Source: Pseudomonadota bacterium (GTDB lineage: Bacteria > Pseudomonadota > Alphaproteobacteria > Rhizobiales > Rhizobiaceae). Taken from it: 35,495 bases of DNA. A model generated the notes under the pieces. It worked only from the letters and a program-made list of their open reading frames with translations, made no database searches and was not told the origin of the DNA. The stretch lies in NCBI GenBank assembly GCA_023390055.1, contig JAEWDP010000157.1, positions 1-35,495 on the forward strand, given 5' to 3'. This document shows positions 1-8,453 of this stretch, piece after piece. Every line of letters begins with the position of its first letter. Positions within the stretch are counted from its first letter, which is position 1. The translations under genes were made by a program, and so were the position numbers.

Positions 1-606
1 GATGGTTGCTTCATCCTGAGGCGTCGTCAGTGTAACTGTTGCGATCCCCCTGAATCGGCGCGTACCGATTTCCTTGCCCTTGCGGTCACGCTCATATTCA
101 GTCCAGTCGATCTGATATGTGTGGTTCGACAACGCGATGATATTGTTGACTTCAATGGCGACTGTTGAAGACTTCGCCATTTCGAACGGTGAGTTGCTCC
201 TGAACCACGCATTAATCTTTGCGGTCGATGGGTCCGATAGGCGAAGAAGGGCATAGGTTCGGTCGATATACTGTTTCTGCACGACGGCATCCGGAGTTAC
301 CGAGCGAAAGCTCGTAATAAAGTTGCCGAGTGTCGCTCGCACGACGCGTGCATCTGCATATTCGATCTGTTCGGGAAAGCCGGACGTGACAGACATGCCG
401 AGCTTGTCAACCTCGACAATGTAGGGAACCAGCCTGACCTGGGTACTCAGGTACAAAGCATAGCTGAACCCGATTATCGCCATGGTTAGCCCGAGGATGC
501 CGACGATACGCCATCCAGCAGCGGCCTTGACATAAGAGCCGTAGCGTTCACTCCACTCTTGACGTGCGGCAAGGTAGGGATTTTCCGGTACGTGATTTGC
601 AGCCAT
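1..606 (-). CDS. trbF: Conjugal transfer protein TrbF (VirB8 family), 3' end cut by window edge
   Basis: TrbF is an inner-membrane, VirB8-like assembly factor of the mating-pair channel. The visible 202 residues open with the motif NPYLAARQEWSERYGSY, typical of TrbF. One membrane segment follows at about residues 28-48, and then a periplasmic VirB8-type domain begins with VRLVPYIVEVDKLG. Two adjacent ATGs exist (609 and 606). GAGG sits 5 bases before the 606 ATG but only 2 before the 609 one, so 606 is preferred. The gene is the last visible member of the leftward trb operon. trbG, trbH and trbI would be expected past the left edge. The C-terminus is missing only because the window ends. Confidence 0.9.
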   Translation of the reverse strand, partial: MAANHVPENPYLAARQEWSERYGSYVKAAAGWRIVGILGLTMAIIGFSYALYLSTQVRLVPYIVEVDKLGMSVTSGFPEQIEYADARVVRATLGNFITSFRSVTPDAVVQKQYIDRTYALLRLSDPSTAKINAWFRSNSPFEMAKSSTVAIEVNNIIALSNHTYQIDWTEYERDRKGKEIGTRRFRGIATVTLTTPQDEATI

Positions 607-658
607 CATTTCCTCATCAAAAAATAACAATGAACAATTGTTGTCGGGACAAAAGCGG

Positions 659-1870
659 CTAGCCTGAACCCTCAGGAGGCAATCCATCGAGCTTGGAATT
701 CGCCAGTGAAAGTGCTGACCCGGCATGCGAACGTGAAGAGCCGCCGGGTTTGCCGCGGCCAGCAAGCCCCGTGGAGTTCAAGGTTGCCCTTGCCCAGGCC
801 GATCCCCTTGGGTTCATGCCCTGAGCGAACCCAAAATCAGCCCGGGTAACAACTCCGGAAAGTGCGTCTGCACGATTGACAAGTGAGACCGCTTGCCCAC
901 CGTGGCGAATGACTTCCATTCCTCCGGTGACGGACACCCCTTGCACCATCCCCTGTATGATGCCAGGCACATAGATTGAAACCATGAAGACAACGACGGA
1001 AATCCCAGCAATCGAAAGGCAGGTGATGAACTGCTGATCGACTGGAACCTGCGCACTGGAAAGTCCGAGCAGAACTTCGGATCCGATCCGGGCAATCATG
1101 ACCAGAGCCATCAGTTTCATTCCGACGGAAAACGCATAGACGAGATATCGAACGGCAAAATCCTTGGTGAAGGATGAACCGCCGAGACCCAGCATGATCA
1201 TGCCGGCAAGGAGCCCCACATACATTTCGGCCATAACGGCGACGAAGATTGCGGCAATCAGTGAAAAGCAAACAACAACAATTACCATTGCAATAACGGC
1301 CGCGACGGCAAGGATGTTGTCCTCAAAAATACCAAAACTGATCTGCGTCGACATGCTTCCGGCAACCTGGATCCCTGCATCGAAGATCGCCGAAGGTGAT
1401 GCAGACCCACTCGCTGCACCGATCTGGAACAGGCTGTCGACAACTGTCCGGGCAAAAGTCGGTCCTCGATCGAGAACGAATGCAAAAAATCCGACAAACA
1501 TGATCCGGCGCACCAGTTCGGCAAACCAGCTGTCAAGCGATGCGGCCTGAAGCGCCAGCCATACCGCCGCAATGCCGATCTCTATGGTTGCAAGGATCCA
1601 GAAGAGGGACCTTGCCGCATCCATGATCGTGGCTTCCCACCCCTTTGCAGCCGAAGAGAGTTGGTTCTCCAGCTCTGTCAGCACTTGCCCTTCCTGGGCC
1701 AGGACCGGTCCTGCAAGAAGCAAGCACAATATTGTCCCAAGTAAAGTCCAGACGGCGTGGCACAAACGATCCCGTCCGGTCTGATGGAAAACGGCAAGGT
1801 GGGCGCGACAGGCCGCGACCACCGGGATTACAGTCCCGTTGGGGAGAACGACAAAGATGAAGTGTTTCAC
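659..1870 (-). CDS. trbL: Conjugal transfer protein TrbL (VirB6-like polytopic membrane protein)
   Basis: TrbL is the multi-spanning inner-membrane channel component of the P-type conjugation apparatus. The 403-residue frame has a signal-like stretch around 40-58 ending LAGPVLAQEG. Family-typical segments follow (ENQLSSAAKGWEATIMDAARSLFW, six or more membrane spans, GLGGSSFTKDFAVRYLVYAFSVGMKLMALVMIARIG), then a Ser/Gly-rich cytosolic tail. The frame opens with GTG at 1870, overlapping the trbJ stop by 4 bases. A TTG at 1765 just before the signal-like segment is an alternative start. The first 35 residues are unlike the family as I know it and contain VAAC, a lipobox-like tetrad, which matters because trbK is missing between trbJ and trbL. 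Confidence 0.9.
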   Translation of the reverse strand: MKHFIFVVLPNGTVIPVVAACRAHLAVFHQTGRDRLCHAVWTLLGTILCLLLAGPVLAQEGQVLTELENQLSSAAKGWEATIMDAARSLFWILATIEIGIAAVWLALQAASLDSWFAELVRRIMFVGFFAFVLDRGPTFARTVVDSLFQIGAASGSASPSAIFDAGIQVAGSMSTQISFGIFEDNILAVAAVIAMVIVVVCFSLIAAIFVAVMAEMYVGLLAGMIMLGLGGSSFTKDFAVRYLVYAFSVGMKLMALVMIARIGSEVLLGLSSAQVPVDQQFITCLSIAGISVVVFMVSIYVPGIIQGMVQGVSVTGGMEVIRHGGQAVSLVNRADALSGVVTRADFGFAQGMNPRGSAWARATLNSTGLAGRGKPGGSSRSHAGSALSLANSKLDGLPPEGSG

Positions 1871-2673
1871 CAGCGTGGCTCCATCTGTTGACCTTCGGGT
1901 ATGCCACGATTGGCAGGCGCAAAGAATTTCTCGCGGCGCGCCTTCGCCAGGTCCTTTTCAGTCTGCTCGGACTGGAGCCATGTCCCCATCATCGTCATTT
2001 GCTGGGACACCAGACCACGCAATTTCTGGATCTGCGCGACTTGCTGTGCAGCAATCTGATGACCGACCTGCAACGCTTTCATCTGCCCGTCTGCGGAATG
2101 CGACAAGGATCGCAATTGCCTCATCGTACCTTCTTCGCTGTCAAACTGGTCGGCAGTGAAGCTTGCCGCCCTCAAGGTACCGGCAATCGTATCCCGGTTC
2201 GTGTCTGACCATTTCTGATAGGTTGAGGAGAAACTTTGTGCATCGGGAAGAGCTGTCTTGAATTGGGCGTAGCCCTGGAACCGTTGCTTGAGCAGCTCGT
2301 CTGCATTGCCCATCGAGAACGCGATGCTGTCCCCCTGCCCGACAATATTGCGGAGCCGGTTGAGGTCATTTTCGACCTGACCCCATACCTGGTCGGGAAG
2401 CCTCGCTATGTTCTGCAACATGTTCTCGTAGATTTTGAGCTGGTTCTGGATCTGCTCTGCGAGTTGGCCAATCTGCGTCAACTGGTTATCAACCTGCAGG
2501 CCCGAGCTATGCAGAAGTTCAACGAGTTGCGCATTGTTTGCAATCTGTGTCCATTCGGTTGCGGCTCCTGAAATTGTCCCGGCATGCGCGGAGGTGATGG
2601 CTGATGCCGTTATCGCGAAAACCGTCATGGCAACGACGCTGCGTCTAAACATTGTTTGATGGTGACACGTCAT
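1867..2673 (-). CDS. trbJ: Conjugal transfer protein TrbJ (VirB5-like)
   Basis: TrbJ is an exported, VirB5-like component linked to the pilus and mating channel. The ATG at 2673 has GAGGAG six bases upstream. The protein starts MTCHHQTMFRRSVVAM, and its signal peptide runs to about ITSAHA, giving a mature start near GTISGAATEWTQ. The mature part is mostly helical and coiled, with repeated IGQLAEQIQNQ / LQNIARLPDQVW patterns usual for TrbJ. A longer frame continues upstream to 2778, but it lacks a good ribosome site and adds an un-signal-like leader. The start lies inside the last codons of trbE, and the stop overlaps the trbL start, so translation is probably coupled. Confidence 0.9.
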   Translation of the reverse strand: MTCHHQTMFRRSVVAMTVFAITASAITSAHAGTISGAATEWTQIANNAQLVELLHSSGLQVDNQLTQIGQLAEQIQNQLKIYENMLQNIARLPDQVWGQVENDLNRLRNIVGQGDSIAFSMGNADELLKQRFQGYAQFKTALPDAQSFSSTYQKWSDTNRDTIAGTLRAASFTADQFDSEEGTMRQLRSLSHSADGQMKALQVGHQIAAQQVAQIQKLRGLVSQQMTMMGTWLQSEQTEKDLAKARREKFFAPANRGIPEGQQMEPRW

Positions 2674-5101
2674 CTTGAACTCCTCTCTTCTTGAGCCAGT
2701 GGGCAGGCCAGTCAGGTCCATATTTCGAGCTGAGCTGACTGATATCCTGCAGATCTTGCTTGCTTGATGCCCCGACAAAACTCAGCGCGATGGGACCAGG
2801 GGACATATCGAACAGACGCCTCCCAACAGGCGTGGAGACGTAGTATTCGCGTTTAGGACAAGCTGTTGCGACAATCTCGATCTGCCGCTGATTGAAGCCA
2901 ATGCGTTCATAGAACTCACGCGTACCAGGTTCGCTGGCAGCCCCGTTAGGGAGGCAGATTTTTGTTGGACACGACTCCTTCAGGACATCAATGATCCCGG
3001 AACGTTCTGCGTCGGAGATTGACTGAGTTGCGAGCACCACGGCACAATTTGCCTTACGCAGCACCTTCAGCCACTCACGGATCTTCTCTCGAAAGACAGG
3101 ATGACCCAGCATGAGCCAGGCTTCATCAAGAATGATCAGGCTCGGTGAGCCATCCAGCCGTTTCTCGATGCGTCTAAAGAGATATGTCAGCACGGGCACC
3201 AGATTTCGTTCCCCGAGATTCATCAGTTCTTCAATCTCGAAGGTCTGGAAGGAGCTCAGTGACAAACCGTCCTTCTCTCCATCGAGGAACTGCCCCATCA
3301 TGCCGTCGACCGTGTAATGCAGAAGTGCTTCCTTGATTTCACGCATCTGGACACCACTGACGAAATCCGACAATGATTTTCCAGGCGCGCCTGCCATCAA
3401 TGTGAGCTGTCGTGCGATCGCATTGCGATGGTCTGGAAGGACGGTAATGCCCTGCAACGCAAGCAGCATTTCCACCCACTCGCTGGCCCACGCCTTGTCC
3501 GTGTCACTGTCGAGCTCGGAAAGAGGGCAAAAGACCAACGGGTCGTCATCATTGCCCTGATCGACGCCGATTTCGTAATGGTCTCCGCCGCATGCAAGTG
3601 TCAGAGGCATAAGAGACCGGCCCTTGTCAAAGATGAAGAGCTGAGCTTGCCTGTACCGACGAAACTGTGCGGCAATCAGAGCGAGCAATGTCGACTTTCC
3701 TGACCCGGTCGGTCCGAATATCAACGTGTGGCCAACATCGTCGACATGCAGGTTCAAGCGAAATGGAGTCGATCCACTGGCAACCTGCATCAGTGGTGGA
3801 GAAGCAGGCGGATAGAACGGGCAAGGTGCAACCAGATTTCCGGACCAGACTGAATTGAGTGGGACCAGATCGGCGATGTTGCTGGTGTTAATCAGCGGTG
3901 CACGCACATTGCAGTACCAGTTGCCTGGAAGGCTGCCGAGATAGGCATCCGTCGCATTGAGGGTTTCGATCCGTACACCGAAACCTTCCGACTGAATTAT
4001 GCGTCTGACCGCTTCTGCCTTTTCCTGCAATACTTCGCGGTCAGCTTCGAACAACACGATGACTGACGTGTAGTAGCCATAGGCAACAAGCTGTGATGAG
4101 GCCTGCGCAATGGCATCTTCGGTTTCCGTCACCATAACCATCGCATCTTGATCGAACGATCGGCTTTGGGTTTGAAACAGTTGATCGAAAAATGGTCGAA
4201 CTTTCTGTTGCCACTTCTTGCGGGTACGCTCAAGCCTCTGTCTGGCTTCCTCTGCATCAAGAAAGATGAAGCGCGTCGACCATCGATATGTGAGCGGCAT
4301 TTGATCGAGATTGTTGAGTATGCCCGGCCAACTTTCGGCAGGTAGGCCGTCAATGGCAATTACGCCCAGAAACCGGTCTTCGATCTTGGGTGTGAGCCCG
4401 TGCTCGAGCTCTGCGGTAACAATCCAGTCGAGATACATAGGTATGTTCGGCAGCCGGACAGGATGATTTTCTCCAGAAATACAATACCGTATGAACTGGA
4501 GAAGTTCGTCATACCTGACGGAACCCGTTCCGGCCCGTCCAGCAACGGTGTGCGTTTCCATCCGCTGCAGGGAAATTGTATTTGAAAGATACTGCTCAAT
4601 CTCGCGGACTGCTTGCTTGAAGAAGAGCAGCACGGTGTCGGCATAGGACCTGTTGCGACTTTCAGCATCGGAATAGATGTATCTGCTGAACGCTGTTTTC
4701 TTTGGTTCCAGTGGACGATAGGTCAGGATGAGCGCATGTCTGCTTTCGAAATGGCCTCCCTCGCGCACAAAATGTGCCCGACGTTCAGCATCGATCATGC
4801 GGCTTACCGGATCGGAAAAGTGGCATTGAGCTTCCGTAGGGTAATCAACAGTTGGAACGCGGATTGCTTCGACCTGAATGATCCAGCCGCTACCCAGATG
4901 GGACAACACGAGATTGATCTGTCGCGACAGTTCGTTACGCTCCAGTTCCGTCGAACTCTCGCAATCAGGCCCGGCAAAGTACCAGGCGGCCAGCAGACTT
5001 CCATCCTTCAACAGGAGGATGCCGTTGTCGATCAAGCCTGCATAGGGGACAAGGTCCGCGAAGGAAGGCGCCTTTGATCGGAAACGTTTGAGAGCAACCA
5101 T
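2645..5101 (-). CDS. trbE: Conjugal transfer ATPase TrbE (VirB4 family)
   Basis: TrbE is the large VirB4-class ATPase that powers assembly and substrate passage of the conjugation channel at the inner membrane. The 818-residue length is normal for TrbE. The N-terminal VirB4 domain opens with FADLVPYAGLIDNGILL. Walker A is GPTGSGKST at about 463-471, and Walker B is SLIILDEAW at about 654-662. A downstream ATQSISDAERS segment is typical of these ATPases. The start at 5101 lies 16 bases beyond the trbD stop, and the gene ends inside the start region of trbJ. All key catalytic residues are present, so it should be functional. Confidence 0.96.
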   Translation of the reverse strand: MVALKRFRSKAPSFADLVPYAGLIDNGILLLKDGSLLAAWYFAGPDCESSTELERNELSRQINLVLSHLGSGWIIQVEAIRVPTVDYPTEAQCHFSDPVSRMIDAERRAHFVREGGHFESRHALILTYRPLEPKKTAFSRYIYSDAESRNRSYADTVLLFFKQAVREIEQYLSNTISLQRMETHTVAGRAGTGSVRYDELLQFIRYCISGENHPVRLPNIPMYLDWIVTAELEHGLTPKIEDRFLGVIAIDGLPAESWPGILNNLDQMPLTYRWSTRFIFLDAEEARQRLERTRKKWQQKVRPFFDQLFQTQSRSFDQDAMVMVTETEDAIAQASSQLVAYGYYTSVIVLFEADREVLQEKAEAVRRIIQSEGFGVRIETLNATDAYLGSLPGNWYCNVRAPLINTSNIADLVPLNSVWSGNLVAPCPFYPPASPPLMQVASGSTPFRLNLHVDDVGHTLIFGPTGSGKSTLLALIAAQFRRYRQAQLFIFDKGRSLMPLTLACGGDHYEIGVDQGNDDDPLVFCPLSELDSDTDKAWASEWVEMLLALQGITVLPDHRNAIARQLTLMAGAPGKSLSDFVSGVQMREIKEALLHYTVDGMMGQFLDGEKDGLSLSSFQTFEIEELMNLGERNLVPVLTYLFRRIEKRLDGSPSLIILDEAWLMLGHPVFREKIREWLKVLRKANCAVVLATQSISDAERSGIIDVLKESCPTKICLPNGAASEPGTREFYERIGFNQRQIEIVATACPKREYYVSTPVGRRLFDMSPGPIALSFVGASSKQDLQDISQLSSKYGPDWPAHWLKKRGVQDDVSPSNNV

Positions 5102-5117
5102 CAGTTTCTCCTCGTTT

Positions 5118-5411
5118 TCATTGCCACGGCGAGGCCGTGGCTTTGTAATAGGGCTTAAAAGAAATATGCCTGAGATAGACGTGCCGCATCAGCGGATCTG
5201 ACTTCGCCATGATGCGAAGCAAGCCGACGACAATCATCCAGACCGCAATTCCGAAGAGCGCCGAATAGACAGTGAGAACAACAAAGATCAGGATCACGGC
5301 CGCAATGCCGGTCGTCAAAACCAGCTCCCGATCAGCACCCAGCAGCAGATTTGGACGTGATAAAGCTCGATGGATACAGTGACGCTGCAGGCTGGTGGTG
5401 TACTCAGCCAT
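5118..5411 (-). CDS. trbD: Conjugal transfer protein TrbD (VirB3-like)
   Basis: TrbD is a small inner-membrane VirB3-like subunit that works with the TrbE ATPase. From the ATG at 5411 (GGAG six bases upstream) the product has 97 residues beginning MAEYTTSLQRHCIHRALSRP. Two hydrophobic segments follow (about 32-70), then a tail containing DPLMRHVYLRHISFKPYY, a pattern shared by VirB3/TrbD proteins. A GTG at 5423 would add four residues but has no better ribosome site. The start overlaps the end of trbC by 8 bases. Confidence 0.92.
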   Translation of the reverse strand: MAEYTTSLQRHCIHRALSRPNLLLGADRELVLTTGIAAVILIFVVLTVYSALFGIAVWMIVVGLLRIMAKSDPLMRHVYLRHISFKPYYKATASPWQ

Positions 5412-5778
5412 TCTTCGCTCCACCTAAGTCACTGTACGTGGCAGTATCATCAACTGGATCAACTGAGGCTCCAGTCGCTCCAAACAGGCCGACTATGGTT
5501 GTTGCACCAAGCAGAATGCCCGCCACGAGAACGATGTAGACAAGTCGTCTTGCAAAGTCGTTCAGTTCGCCGCCAAAGATGAGCATGCCGCCGGCGACAG
5601 CGACCGCTGCAAGTGCAATATAGCCTGCCACCGGACCCGTAATTGATTGCTGGATCTGTTGAAGCGGTGCCTCCCAAGGCAAGCTGCCTCCCGATCCTGC
5701 ATATGCCGGCGTGGAAACCGCAATGCCAAACCCAATCAGCAAGAATGAGATTGCAAGCACTGTAATATTACGCGACAT
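5404..5778 (-). CDS. trbC: Conjugal transfer pilin precursor TrbC (VirB2 family)
   Basis: TrbC is the propilin of the conjugative pilus. The preferred start is ATG 5778, with GGAGG nine bases upstream, giving 124 residues. A long signal peptide ends near STPAYA. The mature sequence GSGGSLPWEAPLQQIQQSITGPVAG is followed by two membrane helices separated by a short polar loop (GGELNDFARRL), the VirB2/TrbC layout. The open frame extends further upstream inside trbB, but that leader has no pilin character. The start overlaps the trbB end by 11 bases. In related systems the pilin is cyclised after processing; the sequence here does not prove that. Confidence 0.9.
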   Translation of the reverse strand: MSRNITVLAISFLLIGFGIAVSTPAYAGSGGSLPWEAPLQQIQQSITGPVAGYIALAAVAVAGGMLIFGGELNDFARRLVYIVLVAGILLGATTIVGLFGATGASVDPVDDTATYSDLGGAKNG

Positions 5779-6754
5779 GGCGCATATCCTCCATTTTGTT
5801 TGTGTTCGGATGAATGTGAATTTCATAACGACCATTGACGAAGCCATCGACCTGAAGGACCTCGCGTATTCGGCGTGCACGCGCCGTCTTTTCAATAAAG
5901 ATGACGAGATCGACGGCCTCGCCAATGACTTCGCACATCGGCTGCTGACTGGCCTCTGCCGTTAATTGCTCAAGGCGCCGCAGTGCCAAATTGGCCGAAT
6001 TGGCGTGAAGCGTTGCTACGCCACCTGGGTGGCCCGTATTCCATGCTTTAAGCAGCGTAAGTGCGGCTCCATCGCGGACCTCGCCAACAATTATCCGGTC
6101 GGGACGCAATCGCATTGTGCTCTTTAGAAGGCAGGCCATGTCTATCGTGGCATTCGTATGCAACGGAACTGCATTTGATGCCGTACAGACAATTTCAGCG
6201 GTATCTTCGAGGATGACGAGGCGGTCATCTGGCGTTGCCTCAATCATCTCATTGATCACCGTGTTGGCAAGTGTCGTCTTGCCGCTGCCAGTGCCTCCGG
6301 CAATGACAATATTGCGGCGTGATACAACTGCAGCACGGATGAGTTCTGCGTGATGCTCGCTCATGACTTGCGCGTGAACAAAATCCGCTATTGTCAGAAG
6401 TCGCGATGCACGACGTCGAATTGTGAATGTCGGGTTTACAACAACCGGAGGCAACAAGCCCTCAAACCGATGGCCGTCAATGGGCAATTCCCCGGACACG
6501 ATCGGACGTTGTGCGTCAACTTCACAATGAAGTGCATGCGCAACAGTTCCTATCACCATCTCTGCTGTGGCGGCAGAGATCTCTCCCGCTGCAGCGATAC
6601 CTTGGCCCACCCGTTCGACAAACAGTCGGCCGTCCGGATTGAGCATGATTTCAACAACCGCCGGGTCGTCGAGGGCTTGACAAATGTCGTCCCCAAGAGC
6701 GGTCAACAGCTTGTTTATGAGGCGCGGCCTCGAACGAATGAGACTGGTTACCAT
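5768..6754 (-). CDS. trbB: Conjugal transfer ATPase TrbB (VirB11 family)
   Basis: TrbB is the hexameric, membrane-associated VirB11-class ATPase that regulates pilus assembly and DNA transfer. The 328-residue protein contains Walker A GGTGSGKTT (about 153-161), the Asp box LVILEDTAE (179-187), Walker B RLRPDRIIVGEVRDGAA (215-231) and the His box GHPGGVATLHAN (241-252), in the expected order. The N-terminus MVTSLIRSRPRLINKLL fits the family. The gene starts 3 bases after the luxI stop, so both are almost certainly co-transcribed, as in Ti-plasmid traI-trb operons. All catalytic motifs are intact. Confidence 0.96.
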   Translation of the reverse strand: MVTSLIRSRPRLINKLLTALGDDICQALDDPAVVEIMLNPDGRLFVERVGQGIAAAGEISAATAEMVIGTVAHALHCEVDAQRPIVSGELPIDGHRFEGLLPPVVVNPTFTIRRRASRLLTIADFVHAQVMSEHHAELIRAAVVSRRNIVIAGGTGSGKTTLANTVINEMIEATPDDRLVILEDTAEIVCTASNAVPLHTNATIDMACLLKSTMRLRPDRIIVGEVRDGAALTLLKAWNTGHPGGVATLHANSANLALRRLEQLTAEASQQPMCEVIGEAVDLVIFIEKTARARRIREVLQVDGFVNGRYEIHIHPNTNKMEDMRHVA

Positions 6755-6757
6755 GTC

Positions 6758-7384
6758 TTAGGCCGCCTCTTCGGTCGCATGCTTTTGCAGCGAGCAGTAG
6801 TGAGGAGGGCGAAGGCGCTCGAAGCTGCCCTTGTCTGCTGACAAGAGGCCCGCGACGCTCAATGTCTCATTGATCTTCATCGGATCCCCGAGACGTCGCA
6901 TCGGCCATCCGGCGCGTTTGAGTATGCGTTCAAACCTGACGTCAGTGGCCGTCGCTATCTCGGTATAGCCATTGCACAGACACCACTCGATGATGCCAGC
7001 AAACATGGCTAATGTTGCCGAAGGGAGCGATCCATCAAGCCGGCCTTCCTGCCATTCGGTATCAACACAGAAGCGTGAGCTTTCAACCATCTGCGGATGG
7101 GAAGCCAGATGTCCGGTCGCAAGGAGTTGCGGGAATACGTTCTCCAGCATCGTTTTGCCGAGCGCCGGAAGCAGCCGCGCGCAGCCTATCACACGCGCGG
7201 TTGAGGACATGGCAATGATATAGGTCGGCGACAGGCCGTCAAATTCATCGAACTCCCTGCCATCAACACATCGGACATTCCAGGACAGTCGTCCTTGAAA
7301 TACCCTGGCCCGAAGGCGATGCATCTGGTCGAGGATGTTGTTTTCTGCCGACGTGGTCGGCCTTTGCACGGCGAGAATTTTCAT
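6758..7384 (-). CDS. traI: Acyl-homoserine-lactone synthase (LuxI/TraI family)
   Basis: This enzyme should make an N-acyl-homoserine lactone signal from S-adenosylmethionine and acyl carrier protein in the cytosol. The 208-residue protein keeps the LuxI-invariant residues: R25, F29 and W35 in LRARVFQGRLSW, D46 and D49 in FDEFD, R70 in GCARLLP, and E101 and R104 in VESSRFCVD. AGGAGG lies eight bases before the ATG. It is the first gene of the trb operon, the same arrangement as traI-trb on Ti and symbiotic plasmids, where signal accumulation switches on transfer. No LuxR/TraR partner is in the window. The symbol is inferred from order; here traI means the luxI homologue, not a relaxase. Confidence 0.93.
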   Translation of the reverse strand: MKILAVQRPTTSAENNILDQMHRLRARVFQGRLSWNVRCVDGREFDEFDGLSPTYIIAMSSTARVIGCARLLPALGKTMLENVFPQLLATGHLASHPQMVESSRFCVDTEWQEGRLDGSLPSATLAMFAGIIEWCLCNGYTEIATATDVRFERILKRAGWPMRRLGDPMKINETLSVAGLLSADKGSFERLRPPHYCSLQKHATEEAA

Positions 7385-7444
7385 CTGGGAAACCTCCTGC
7401 GTTTCAACACGACAAGAAGGTGCACGGATGCGCGGATGGAATCT

Positions 7445-7462
7445 ACTTGCAGATCTGTTAGG
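7445..7462. promoter_or_regulatory. tra-box-like dyad upstream of luxI/trb operon
   Basis: The sequence ACTTGCAGATCTGTTAGG shares the central TGCAGATCTG with the 18-bp tra box bound by TraR-type regulators, while the outer flanks are degenerate. It lies about 60 bases upstream of the luxI start, suitable for activation of the operon. No clear -10 element was seen at the expected distance, so the promoter itself is unplaced. The rest of the 265-base gap (7385-7649) holds nothing else I recognise, apart from a 6-bp hairpin (CCAATC/GATTGG, 7644-7660) spanning the stop codon of the upstream ATPase gene. Confidence 0.5.
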
Positions 7463-7649
7463 TAATCGGCGTGGTGTACAGGCTTGGAAACAGAGCCTAA
7501 AAGCCCTGTAAACTAAGGGATTTTGGCCGGTTCCCAGCCGCGAGCAGCTGAATTTAGAATCGATTTAAGACATTGCCGTGCCGAAGGCGGTAGTCAGAGT
7601 TTGGAGGACGAACGCAAAAGCAAGCAATCGCTACCTGTCACTGCCAATC

Positions 7650-8453
7650 TTATTGATTGGAGACCTTGTGGCGACCAATAGGCAGCATGATGGGTCTGCC
7701 CGAAGTAGGGTCGGCAATGATGCGGCTTTCGAGGCCAAACACATCCCGGACATTCTTCGTCGTCAAAACCTTCTCCGGCGTCCCATGGATGTGGATGCGC
7801 CCATTGGCCATTGCGACAAGATGGTCGGCGTAGCGTGCCGCAAGATTGAGGTCATGCAGCACCATCGCAATTGTGGTGCCACGCGTCTGGTTCAGATCAG
7901 TCAACAGGTCGAGCACCTCTATCTGATGACTGATGTCAAGGAATGTTGTTGGTTCATCCAGAAGCAGGAGGTCGGTTCGCTGGGCCAGCGCCATTGCAAT
8001 CCAGACACGCTGCCGCTGGCCTCCGGAAAGTTCATCTACGGCTCGATCTACCAGGTCTGTTGTACCAGTAACAGCGAGGGCCGAAGCGACAGCCTCGTCA
8101 TCATCGCGGGACCAGCGACTTAGTATCCCATGATGAGGGTGGCGCCCCCGGCTTACAAGGTCGGCAACTGTAATCCCCTCCGGCGCGACTGGCTGCTGAG
8201 GCAGAAGACCGAGTGTGCGCGCGAGCTGCCGCGGCGGCATTCGATGGATCGACTTTCCATCCAGAAGGACCTGACCTTGTCGTGGAGATAATAACCTCGA
8301 CATCACGCGCAGCAACGTTGACTTCCCACAGGCGTTAGCCCCCACAATGGCCGTGATCTGGCCGGGAGGTACGTCGAAATCCAGATCGCTCAGGATGAGC
8401 GCCTCACCATATCCGGCTGAAAGACGACTGGCTGCAAGCGTATGCGCGGTCAT
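7650..8453 (-). CDS. Ferric siderophore ABC transporter, ATP-binding protein (FepC/FhuC/FecE type)
   Basis: This is the ATPase of an iron-siderophore ABC importer acting at the inner face of the cytoplasmic membrane. In 267 residues it shows Walker A GANACGKST, the Q-loop region LGLLPQQPVAPEGITVADLV, the signature LSGGQRQR, Walker B LLLLDEPTTFLD and the switch His in VLHDLNLAARYADH. LVSRGRHPHHG after the Q-loop is typical of the FepC group. It is last in the importer operon and its start overlaps the preceding permease stop by 4 bases. The exact siderophore cannot be read from the ATPase. Confidence 0.95.
   Translation of the reverse strand: MTAHTLAASRLSAGYGEALILSDLDFDVPPGQITAIVGANACGKSTLLRVMSRLLSPRQGQVLLDGKSIHRMPPRQLARTLGLLPQQPVAPEGITVADLVSRGRHPHHGILSRWSRDDDEAVASALAVTGTTDLVDRAVDELSGGQRQRVWIAMALAQRTDLLLLDEPTTFLDISHQIEVLDLLTDLNQTRGTTIAMVLHDLNLAARYADHLVAMANGRIHIHGTPEKVLTTKNVRDVFGLESRIIADPTSGRPIMLPIGRHKVSNQ

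Noticed and set aside
7578..8123. Open frame of 181 codons on the plus strand
   Set aside because: Antisense to the ABC ATPase gene, which has all its motifs; composition is not protein-like.
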